The notes below the pieces were generated by a model that made no database searches, was not told the DNA's origin, and was given only the letters and a program-made list of their open reading frames with translations. Positions 22,887 through 34,722 of a stretch of DNA of 64,000 nucleotides are shown piece after piece. The DNA is taken from NCBI GenBank assembly GCA_964017195.1, contig OZ024891.1:5327494-5391493 (forward strand), given 5' to 3'. Source of the stretch: Siderastrea radians (lineage: Eukaryota > Cnidaria > Anthozoa > Scleractinia > Rhizangiidae). Position 1 is the first letter of the stretch, and every line of letters starts with the position of its first letter. The translations under genes and the position numbers were made by a program.

Positions 22887-23316
22887 TAAGTTTTAGTATC
22901 GCTAAGAACCCACGCAGTCTCGAGCCCTCAGTAAAAGCCCGTGCAAATGGAGCCATAAAACACCCTTTGGTAAAACATGCCCATGGCTTATATTATTACC
23001 CAATCTCCGAAATTCCATTCTTTTTTGTATATCCAAAAAGATACCAGTTAATCTTTGTCCAAAACCCAGAATTGGTTTCGTTTTCCACAAAATCATTTGA
23101 AAGTATTCATAGATTAATGTCTTGCTGCTTTGCATCAACAAAAGACACTCAATTCAAACACGACTCGGTGTAGAAAAAATGGAGACAATATTTGTTAAGG
23201 CATCTGACTCAAGGCCCTCGAAGAAGCCAAGGTCAGACAGTACACTGCCAAACGGTTATTGAAGGAAATGTATGCAATATTTATAGTTTTAGTATTTTAA
23301 CGCTATTCCTAAATTC

Positions 23317-23500
23317 AGAGAGCCTGTGAACAGGCTCTCTAGTAGGGTAAAGGGCAAAGAAAACAAAGGGCGAGAATGAGTGAAGAGACGGGGGGGGGTG
23401 GGGAAGGAAGGGGAGAGGAAAGGGGAGAGGCTCCGCCATCTCCCCCTCTCCTCAGTCTGCGCGCGGCCTATCTCCCTACCGGAGCCTGTTCGCAGGCTAA
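23317..23500. mobile_element. MITE with AGCCTGYGAACAGGCT ends
   Basis: Left end GAGAGCCTGTGAACAGGCTC followed by TAGTAGGGTA; the right end, reverse complemented, reads TAGCCTGCGAACAGGCTCCG then GTAGGGAGA. Each end is itself a small palindrome. The purine-rich centre explains the overlapping ORFs on both strands. It is related in style to the 55888-56077 element. Confidence 0.55.
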
Positions 23501-23875
23501 GGCTCAGAAGATTTCGAAAGCCAAGGTGAAACATAATACAGCGCCGGGTTTTCAAAACCAAAACCAAAGAAATTACTCTGACAACAGACTCCAGCAACAC
23601 AATGGACCAATCAGAACTCGAAGCAAATACATGTAACTCAGTACTGTGGCGACAACCGCGGGAAAACGCGCGTGAGCAGTATTAATTAATTGGTTGAGGG
23701 CAAGGGTTTTGTGAACCAATCACACGGCAAATAACTGGCGTTATTACGCAGATATTTAATTATTTATTGTTTTTTTTATCATCTTTGTAATTGAGTCAAG
23801 TAAATATAAACATGAATAAAACAAAATGGCAGAAGTTTTGAAAGTTTTATTTCATTGTCGTCAGTTTAAAATCCC

Positions 23876-24000
23876 TAAATTTCGCCTTTGGTTTGTTGTC
23901 GGGAGCGCTACCAAATGCTGCGAACTCAAGCGTTGTACCGACCGAGTTCGCAGCAGAACCGACAACAAAGATGAGGTCCTCGAAGGCAAATTTCGTAACT
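23876..24000. mobile_element. Short inverted-repeat element
   Basis: AAATTTCGCCTTTGGTTTGT, TGTCGG at the left is mirrored by CCGACAACAAAGATGAGG and GAAGGCAAATTTCG at the right. An inner stem, TGCGAACTC/GAGTTCGCA, is also present. Overlapping ORFs on both strands follow from the symmetry. Confidence 0.5.
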
Positions 24001-24409
24001 TGAACTTTTCGCCTTCCTCCAAAAAGGCAACTGAGTATTCTTTTGATCTTTTTCTTTCCATTTATAGATATTTGATAATTTTTCTTAAGTTCTAAACTTC
24101 ATTTCTGTCGAACTGAATCGTTTTGCTTAACAAGCTAAGCCTTTTTAAAACCCTCTTTTCCAAAAGCGACGGTGGTCATGCGGCTTCCCATCAAGGAACG
24201 CCGGTTGACAAGAAACACCGTGCAATTTCCCGCCAAGAAAAGGTGGCATTCTCATCCCCCGTCGGGTTGTCTTGGGACTCCCCCTTCCCTTCCCAGAGTC
24301 TGTACAGGCGGGCGGGCGGGCGCTTACGCTGACGTCACAACCAAAATTTCTCGGATCGATAAGTTACCAAATTTGCTTGGCAATGGTGCTCCGCGCGCGG
24401 GCTCCGCTA

Positions 24410-24440
<31 letters not shown>

Positions 24441-26360
24441 CCCACATAGAATTATACATGCAGACAACTCTCGGATAAGTGCTGAAAAAGTTTATCCTAG
24501 TAACCAAGAGAATCATCTCTGTGAAAAGAATTTATTTCCTGTATCTGCTTGGACGACTTCCTCGCTGAAGTACGTTTATGTGACTTAGTTTGGGCGTCAG
24601 CTAATCGTATTTTAACCCTAACAGAAGGGGACCTAATTGGAGCGCAGACATTGTCACATCCAAGGGGCTATCTGTTTACTCTCTATTTAAACTAAAAGAA
24701 AATATCCTCGACAAGTTAAACCAAACTAGACAAACTTCCAATCGTTGACTAGCAACCTTGCCAATTGCCTAAGATTTTGACCTTCGTGCGTCCTTGGCGG
24801 GCTGTATAATGCTGGTTGCTTTTATTAATTATTATTTGTTTTTCTTTTGGAAGCGCGCTGATGTTACTATCAAAAACCATCCGGTTGGAAATTTTAAGTA
24901 TTTAACCTGATTTTAATATTCCCCTAAATCGAGTGGTACATGAGCTCACAGGTGAACGAAGTGAACTCAGCGATGTTTGTCGATCTATGAGTTTGTGTAC
25001 AATGGATTGAGTATAACTGCTTTTCTATTTATATATAGACAACCCCTTGGGAGTGTGATATGTGATCAGAAATCCAAATGATTTCAATCCATGGCGGAGT
25101 ATGAAATGTTTTTTCAGTTACCAGAAGACTTTTTTTTCTGTTAAAAAAGTTATTTTTTGTCTACAATTTGGCTCGACTTTTCTACTCGCTGGACATGAAC
25201 TAATGGGAGCCATTTCTCATATAATGGATAATTATTCACGCTCGCTTCCAGGAGCTGTCAGTATATAACAATTACGGATGGTCTTCGATGCAACATCGGC
25301 TGCCAAAAGTAATCGGAAAATTTTTGCTGCGGATCACGGCTTAAGTTTTTAATAAGACAACGCCAAAATGAGAAAGCCGCCGAAGTTGACACCGGGAAGA
25401 AAAATTAAACAAGTTTGTTGCCCTGGAAATTAATCTAGCTCGATTGTCTATTAGGCCTATGACAGATAATTTAAAAAACCTCAGAGGAAAAAGCTATCTT
25501 TAACGTCAATTTGCCGTTGGCTGGTTTTATAATGGCATATTCAGTCTACTTTAGCCACCGACTTGCCTGAGGGGCTACGCCTAATTAGTTGTTGAATTAA
25601 ACATGCTGGTTTTCGCCGGCCGGTTCTAAATTCAATTTGGTCTAAAAAAAGGGGTACAGAACTAAGACCTGAAAAATACAATAACAAATGAAAAATAGTT
25701 GTGATAAGTGTTTTCTGATGTTAACTACGGTATATAAAATTTATACAAAATCTTGACCACAACGTTTTTGTTTTGTAATGAGAGCCTAAATTGTTGGCCT
25801 GTGGTCAAAATGCTGAAGCCTGGCGACGATAACTAACAGCCAAATTCTGATAAAAGGTTTTGAGGTTTTCCTGCGTAGTGTTTGTTCTTCAATATTTGTG
25901 TAATAGAAATTTGAATAAATTTTACTTTCAATTTGGAACTTGGGTATCAAAAGTGACCAAACTGAAACGGGAAGTCAAGACAGATGAAGCTCGTAAGCTG
26001 ACGTTATTCAGACAGACAGGACCTTGAAGGTAATAGAAAAAGCCTGAAGCTTTTCAATTAAATGATTCGCTCGATAATAAGAAATGTTTCTGAAAACGTA
26101 AGCAGAAACATTTCCTTGAATTTCTGCCACTCACGGCTGTCAATTTAACGCCTTCAAAGGTACCGCAAACGACCAAGTTTCTGCATACATTTCCTTTATT
26201 ATATTAAGTATTGATTACAACTTCCTGTTGTTATGGGCCGATTTATTTAGGTCATCATAAGGTCTTTTTGACAGTTGGTCGTTACACGACTTCCTCACTT
26301 CAACGAGATATATCTGAAAGACAGTGTATCGCGTCATGGTATTTTTTTTCTAAATCTAAT

Positions 26361-29334
26361 ATGGTCAAGCTAAAAGCTCAGCTAATATGTTTAGTTATTG
26401 TGTTTGCATCATGCAAGGTTTATTGCGATCATTTTCCGGACCCAGCCCTTTCGGACGAATGCGGACGAATGTGCAATGAGTCAACAGTTCCAATGGAAGA
26501 TTCACAAGTAAGGCTAATAGTCATTTCTTTCTTTATTTATTTCTCCGCTTCTCTAGGAAAAAAATCATACAGAGAAATTTGAATTTACACCTCAATCGTG
26601 ACACATTTTGTGTACACATTGAACGCACATACAATAGCCCTGTACAATGCTTCATACCCCGGTTTCATGGGTGAATTGACGAGATAGTTGATTGATTGGA
26701 AATTTATCCATAGAGGGCATAGAAATGGTGAGCTTTCAAACACAAGGCAAACGAAATTACAAAAAGACACGTTTATTTCATTAAGTGGAGTTATCCAGTC
26801 TGTTGAAAAGGACTGCTAAGTAAAAATATTTTTCAAAGTAGATTGACTACTATAAATTAAGAATATTTTCATGTTTTTAATGGTTGTCACGCTAGAATGA
26901 TGCAAGCCACGTTTTGTCTTTTCTATGAATCAAATCTCTTCCTTTTCGTTGTCTCTAGCTTTACCCGTTCAAGGGTTTTTGACAATATTTCCTTTTACTG
27001 TTTCCCAGCAATTATCCAGCTCAGTTTATGCATTACGTAAACTTGATTAATGTTCCTGAAAACTTTGAGAAAACGATGGAGACGTCACCCCGCTTCAGTT
27101 TCAACTTACAAGGAAATTGTGAACTCTTGTTTCCCGCTCATAAAGTTCGTACTTGCCTGGGCTGTATTAAACTACACGACTGCCTAGGCATATGAACTAA
27201 CCGGGATATGATATAATTGCAGATACCGCAGTTAATATATGTTTTCGAATTATTTAGTGAGAGGGCAAGTTTTGGTTCCAGGAAGTTAAATTTACCTGCC
27301 TTCAGAGTATCGTGTGAATTATTTACAACGGGATGACTGCTGCGTTTCAGAGCGAATACTGTTCCTACAACACGCTAAAGCGGATGACATGAATAATTCA
27401 ATTTCAATGCCATTATTTTATGACTTCCTCTTCGGAAAAGAAATGGGATTTGAACTTGGCCACGAAATTTCTGAGTTTAGTGATTTTTGGCTGTCATCCT
27501 TATATACACAAGCTTCAAACTTTAATTATTCATTTGAAAGTGAAAAACACACCATCGAATGAAGAACTGCAGAACAAAAATACGTTGGACCGCCACTATA
27601 GTAGTCGCTCTCTGAGTTTTCGCACGCGCGCGTACGCGCTTAAAAATGAAGTGCAATGTTCTAAGTTTGGAAACAAGAACTCTTAAAAACAAATCGCCAA
27701 AAATTTTGTTTTCATTTGGCTAGCATGATTTTAGATACACCTTTCAAGGGTTGACAACATAATCTAAAAATGTAAAACTCGAACTTTCGTAAAACCCACT
27801 CTTGAGAAATAATTAAATAATTTGAGCAATTTTCTGGTCTTGTGTCTCAGCAGTCTGCATCCTGTATGGAACAATGTCTGTTAAAGTCAAAAGGTTAGTA
27901 TAAACTTGAAACAACTAAGGTTTTGAGATAGAGGACCCGTTTACTTTGGCGGGTTACGGGATTCTGCGGGATATGCTCAGCGCTACCAAGCGCGCAAATT
28001 TAAACACTATGTATAAAACATGTTTTTCGCTGAGATGCATTCGGTATTGAGGAGACGTAATTGTTATTGAATAATAGGGGGATGCATGTGAATTTTTATG
28101 CAAAAGGATGTGATTAAAGATAGAAATAAAACAGGGATAAAAATTTTTACACGCCACCAGAAAGACCGCCTCAACGCGAGAGCACGGCAGGTTGATTGCT
28201 AACTGAGTTTGTGTCCATTTCAATGTATATTAACTTTATTTTGTTTTATAATAAAGTTTCGATATAACGCGCGCTCTGATTGGTTGAAACAGCGTGCCTT
28301 ATCAGAGTACAGATGCACGGAGTAGCCCGTGACGCCCTTCTGCGCGCGCTGGCAAGCTGAAATCCTTTCTTGCGCGCGCTTGCAAGCTGTGAAAAAAACT
28401 TGATTTCTTGCAAATAAAAGCCAGTTTCTTTACAAATGTGAGCAAAGCTTTATTATAAAACAAATAAAAAAGCCAAAACCGTGCTTTGTTCTGTGATAAA
28501 GCACTCAAGGAAGTGACGAGAGCACTCAAGAAGTGGGGAGAAGCACTCGCCTGCGGCTCGTGTTCACCCTACACTTCTTCCGTGCTCTCGTCACTTCCTT
28601 GCGTGCTTTATCACAGAACAAAGCACGGTTTTGGCTTTTTTATTTGTTAACTAAAAGAACTTAAAAATTTACTGGAAGTATTAAAAACTGAAAACGCTAC
28701 TACATGCTGTTTTGATCCAGAAGAAATGAAAACATACGAAACACATTTCAGCTGAATTAGAATATCCAAACATTCGCAGCTGCATGCTTTTTGTCCATGA
28801 AAATGAAAAAACGCGAAACACGTTTCAACTGAATTAAAAGGAAATGGAAACACTGAAATGTGACGGTACGACTGTCGTATACGACTTTTGTAGCACGCGC
28901 TACTTGCGTCAGGCAAAGATCGGATAATTCTCGTCATTCTAACATTTTGATTCTGGCTACGATTGTCGTAGGGTTTTAAAACATATTTTAAAATCCTACG
29001 ACATTTTTCGTGTTGCGTGCAACTGTCGTTAGGATGTTGTAGGTTTAATCATAACTATAACAAAATTCTCGAATCTGATTGGCTATCACCAGCCATGATT
29101 TGAGCATTAATAGGACAGTTGGACAGTGTAATTGGACAGTGTACGCGTCATGCCTAAGTAATTGGACAGTACGCGTCAGAGCGCGCGCGCTAATGGATCA
29201 GTTACACTTGAATAAGTTTTTTTTTTTACGTATTTCGCAAATAAAACTGTTGTCTATTCCTTCTCCGGTACGTTTTCTCCTTTTTCTTTCTCTAATTTTG
29301 TTATAAATATGATTAATTGGTAACAGGACTTCGT

Positions 29335-29365
<31 letters not shown>

Positions 29366-32300
29366 GATTAAACAAATCGGACTCCCGCTACGCGGTCGTC
29401 CGATTTTGTTAATCACTCGTATGATTACAGACCGAATTGGACTCCACTCAGTCCTATTACCATTATTAATCACAACTATAACAAAATTCTCGAATCTGAT
29501 TGGCTTTCACCAGCCATGATTTGAGCATTAAGGTGATTCCATTCAATTGCATTGCGCATCCTTTCTGCGCATCATTTATTGCGTGATTAGCGCGCGCACG
29601 GGCGCGCGCGTGTTCGGAACTTGATAGGTTTTCTATGGAAGCTGAGCTGTTCAGAGAAATAAATGGTCGTCTTCTCCCAAACGAACTCGGTGACCCCACT
29701 TTTTTATTTCGTTTATTTAAGGAAAATACGACTTTACATGATATATTCAAATTTGAAGAATTTTTCATTACTCAATTTTGAAATATTCCGGTTGATTCAC
29801 TGTTACAGTCAGATTTTAGGCGTTTCACTGGAACCGTGCAGACGCTCGATTTGCCTATTATTTCAAATTAGTTTCATTGTTATGGCAATTTTAAGACGTT
29901 TTACTGTAACATTGTACTTCTATCATAAGAATAATGCTTATATTTCATTGCCAGTTAAAACTTTGTTGAAGTAATGGGTGTCTCTAGTACAAGGATAGGT
30001 TTTTTTAATATTGCTGTCTAAAGATAGCAAACTACCTATATACTACAGCCCCGTAGCGTGAAATCAGGCTCGGTGACCCCCTCTTTTTATTTTATTTTTT
30101 TAATGCACTAGGTGTAATTAGTAAATCTGCAAAGTTTCAACAAATTCTCATTACACCTTCTTTTTTGATGGAATCACCTTAATAGGACAGTTGGACAGTG
30201 TAATTGGACAGTGTACGCGTCATGCCTAAGTACACCTTTTGCTGTTCATTAGCGCAAAACGTACATTCATTTGTGCCAAGCGATGCATCAATAACTTGTA
30301 TTGTACTTTCTTGAACACCGCAAGCAACATCATTGGTGCGAAACGACTTTCAATAGCGATATTTAAATACGCGCGAGCATTCAACAGTATCAATAGACAA
30401 TCAACTAAACGACGGGACAATCATTTGGGTGGAACGTTATTTCATGTGCGCGCAATGAAAATTCAATAGCACCAATTGACAAACGGTTGCATTTATTGAC
30501 AATCATTCAACCAAAAATGAAACTTCATTAGTGTTATTAGCATAAACATAGGCAATCTATAGCGCGTTTGGACAATCATAGCCATTCGAGATTATATTCT
30601 TTAGTGCGTTTTGACAATCATTTGAGCGGCTCAAAATACAATAACACAAAAGAAAAAATCAATACTACTTGTCATTTCTATTTAAATTTCAGCCTTCGAT
30701 AAACTCTCTGTTAATACAACGGGGTAGATATGTTTGCATAAAACGGAACCATTGCCCACTTTTAGCTGGAGTGATTGTTCCAATATTTCGATTCAAAGCT
30801 TCCAAAAGCAGCTGTGTGCGGTAATGGCCCAGAGCAAGGCCCCGATTTCTTGCTTCATCTCGATTATTCATTTCTTGTTGTATTGCGGGACGACTTATAT
30901 CTGCTTTTACCGCTGCTTTCAAGGAGCTTATTGCTTGTTCCACGATGTTTAGAAATGGACTGTAAGGCGGCAATTTTTTCAGCTCAGTGTTTGTACCTGG
31001 ATTGACTGGATTGTGATGGGCTGGGGCACCATCGCAAATGAAAATGACGTTTTCATCTGGGTCAAGATTTAAACGCGTCTGTGCCAGGAAGTCGTTAAAT
31101 TTCTGCGCATTCATTCCTCCAATGATTGAAGAGTGGAAGACAAGGCCATTAGTCGGTGAAATAGCGAGTGCAACCGTCACGTTTCTTCCTCTTTGACCAC
31201 AGACTTGCCTGTAGGCCCTTTCTCCTCTTCTCGCTCTGCCTTGGCTTCGAGAAGTCCAAATATTATATCCGCATTCATCTATAAAAACAGAATGATTTAC
31301 TATGGCATGGCCCATAAACCAATTGGCATAAGCATATCGTTTCTCGATGACATCGGGTCTGCTTCTTTCTGCTGGGAGTGGTCTGCTTAGTTTCACACGA
31401 AAAAGCATTCCGTCTAAGGTCCTTGCCACAGTACGGTCGTGGATTTGTGGTTTGGCGGGAAGACGTTGCCGTAATTCTTGGTTTATCTGGGCCAGCGTTA
31501 GTTGACAATTCTCATTTACAATGTCATTGAGAGTGTCCCTCATCTGGTTATCGACACGTACATTATTTGGTCCTCCCCTTGGTCTCTCTGCAATTCTACC
31601 TTCCCGTACATATCTGGCAACTATACTCCTGGCTGTGGAACGATTAACACCGATTGTATCGGCCACCATGAGATAATCTTCATTTGTGTTTTCAAAAGCT
31701 TGAATAATCCTTTCGCGTTGCTCTAGGATGATGCGATTTCTACGAGGTATTTTGGCTGTTTCTGGAGCGACAGAGAAATTGAACTGACGAAAACTTGCTT
31801 TTATACTGCAATTTCATGCTGAATCTTGAGCAATCTTTTTTGTTTTAGCTATTTTTTGATCCATGAACATAGAAAAATACAAAAGTAGTATTGATTTTTT
31901 CTTTTGTGTTATTGTATTTTGAACCGCTCAAATGATTGTCAAAACGCACTAAAGAATATAATCTCGAATGGCTACGATTGTGCAAACGCGCTATAGATTG
32001 CCTTGTTTATGCTAATAACACTAATGAAGTTTCATTTTTGGTTGAATGATTGTCAATAAATGCAACCGTTTGTCAATTGGTGCTATTGAATTTTCATTGC
32101 GCGCACATGAAATAACGTTCCACCCAAATGATTGTCCCGTCGTTTAGTTGATTGTCTATTGATACTGTTGAATGCTCGCGCGTATTTAAATATCGCTATT
32201 GAAAGTCGTTTCGCACCAATGATGTTGCTTGCGGTGTTCAAGAAAGTACAATACAAGTTATTGATGCATCGCTTGGCACAAATGAATGTACGTTTTGCGC

Positions 32301-34664
32301 TAATGAACAGCAAAAGGTGTAATAGCCCTTTTCACAGTTACCTTTTGTCATTTGCATGACAATGTAATTAAACGTGGATGTGAGGCAATTTCGGGCTAAA
32401 AGTGCAAAATTGCCCGAAATCGCCTCACATCCACGTTCAAATACATTGTCATGCAAATGACAAAAGGTAACTGTGAAAAGGGCTATTGGACAGTACGCGT
32501 CAGAGCGCGCGCGCTAATGGATCAGTTACACTTGAATAAGCTTTTTTTTTTACGTATTTTGCAAGTAAAACTGTTGTCTATTCCTTCTCCGGTACGTTTT
32601 CTCCTTTTTCTCTCTCGAATTTTGTTATAGATTTGATTAATTGGTAACAGGACTTTGTGTCATCCAATTCGGTCTGTAATCATACTCGTGATTAAACAAA
32701 TCGGACTCCCGCTACGCGGTCGTCTGATTTTGTTAATCACTCGTATGATTACAGACCGAATTGGACTCCACTTGGTCCTATTACCATTATTAATTTACAC
32801 GACACAATTCGTGTTGTAGGCATGGCGTAAGCATATCGCATGCGACAAAATCGTACCGTGTAAATCTTCTCAGAATACTCGACAAGAAAAGTACTGTAGC
32901 GAAACACGTGCGCTTGAAAATCGCTGACGCGCGGGAATCACTCTTGAGTGGTTTCAATCTCACTCAAGTACCACTAAGAGAAAAGGAAAGCTCACCGGCG
33001 TGGGTGCATTTTCGTTTGAAAAACGAAACATTTATTTACGCCCTTCTCATTTCTCATGAATACATATCGAAAAAGTAGACTTTGGAAACGATCTCCAGAG
33101 TATATGGTATCTTTTGAATACGAATACGCAAATGTTTCAAAACGCATCCATCCTGTTAAAACTTAACCAGGAACAGCCAAAGTGTTTGCCAGAGGAGTGA
33201 TCGGTAGTGGGCATTTCAATCGGTTGGCGAAAGACGCAACAAAAAGTCTTCTACTTCTTCATATTTGTATCTCACTACAGTAAAAGTCAATTCTACAACT
33301 CGTGTCCGACCGCCTACTCCCACTGTGACTATAACATCTACAACAGAAGCCTGGAAACACGGTAGGTGCCAAACTGTATAGTTGCAACAAGTTCTGATTA
33401 GTTCATTGTATTGTTTGCGTATGTTGTGATTGGTCATTTAGAGCGATTTTCAATTGAGTGTCGAAAGTAATTCGCGTTTTGCTTTGGTTTTTGCTTTACT
33501 TCGCTCTGTGATTGGTTAAAAAATCTCGCGCCACTTTCTCGACCAATCAGAAGTAAAACTCCAACCAATTGTGACTTGCTCGCACGCCTTTTCCCGCGCT
33601 TAGCGCCGGTTACATGTATTTGCTTCGAGTCCTGATTGGTTCATTGGGTAATTTGTGTTTGTCGTGATTGGCTGGGATAATTACTTTGGTTTTGGTTTTA
33701 CGACACTGCTGTAGCTGTGAGTACCGTAATCATAGATTAAAGGAGCGTATTCGAAACTTTGATGGCACATGCAAAAGTGGCTTACCTTTCCAACAGAACA
33801 GGATAGTTTCATGCCCGAAAATCTCCCGAGTGCGAAATTCTTAAACACCAACTTCCCTATTGGCTCAGCCTTCAATCGTTACTAGGTGCATTTTCGATGC
33901 GCCAGCGATGCTCTCTTTAACTTCCAGTGAGACAAAATTTTCTTTCTCCAAATTCTCTTTCAAGTGTTTGTAGTGGCTTTCAGATTTATACCTTATTATA
34001 GACCAAACCAACTTTTAAGATTTAAACTATATACTTAGCACAACAAATTGACGCAATGTAAAATCGTGACACTGAAGTTAACGCTTATTTGTGTTACTAT
34101 TATAGGTTGTCCTCGTCATTATGGGCCTGGGCCCAGTGAAGATATACCGGGCGAGGTGACAGGGCTAACTGTGACGTTTGAACAGGGGACAAAGGAAGAC
34201 AGACAGGGATGGGTGGCTAAGTTCAGCTGGACAGCGCCAAAACGTAAGAAACAAAAATAAGTAGAAAGCTTTTTTCTCCAGTTCTCAGTTCAGCTCAATT
34301 TGCTGATATTTATTTGGGGGGGAAGAGGTGTTGGGGGGGAGGGGTGGGGGTATTTTCCTGTTATCTCTATTCCGGTGTAGGAAAATAGGACGTAAGGACT
34401 TGTCTCTAGATCAATGCGTGTTGAAACGCTAAGACACAGCCCACGCTTAGCTCTTTGAAAGCGTCTCTGCAATCCAGGTCAAATTTGTAAAGTTAATAGT
34501 TTTTGTATAGTTTTCTTGTTGTGTGGTCATACGAGTTTTACTGAACTCCATCGTATATTGCTCAACATTATGAGATGCAGGTCTCGATGGAAGAGAATGT
34601 AATTATGTGAATTGATACCGGGTTTGAATAAAGCACGTCATCATCATCAACCTCATCATCATCG

Positions 34665-34722
<58 letters not shown>

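Larger units (their letters stand above)
19869..26360. other. Intergenic region, repeat fragments, no convincing gene
   Basis: The stretch between GOLT1B and the FN3-like gene holds the GOLT1B 3' end, a (ATGT)n run near 20139-20162, several inverted-repeat elements listed separately, a G/A-rich tract near 23385-23430 and an (AAAT)n run near 24411-24440. ORFs up to about 100 codons occur but lack domains, and many overlap inverted repeats. The last 1.5 kb (24.9-26.36 kb) may include the promoter of the next gene; I see no clear motif in it. Confidence 0.5.
29467..32793. repeat. 420-bp repeat unit 2, split by three insertions
   Basis: The segments 29467-29531, 30179-30232 and 32487-32793 (plus duplicated target bases) together rebuild unit 1. 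The breaks hold the TTAA element 29532-30178, the Tc1/mariner-type element 30233-32319 and the foldback element 32324-32484. Differences from unit 1 are few, so the duplication is recent relative to the many decayed repeats nearby. Confidence 0.85.

Noticed and set aside
26211..26360. Upstream extension of the signal-peptide ORF
   Set aside because: A start at 26361 gives a clean signal peptide; the upstream part is not protein-like.
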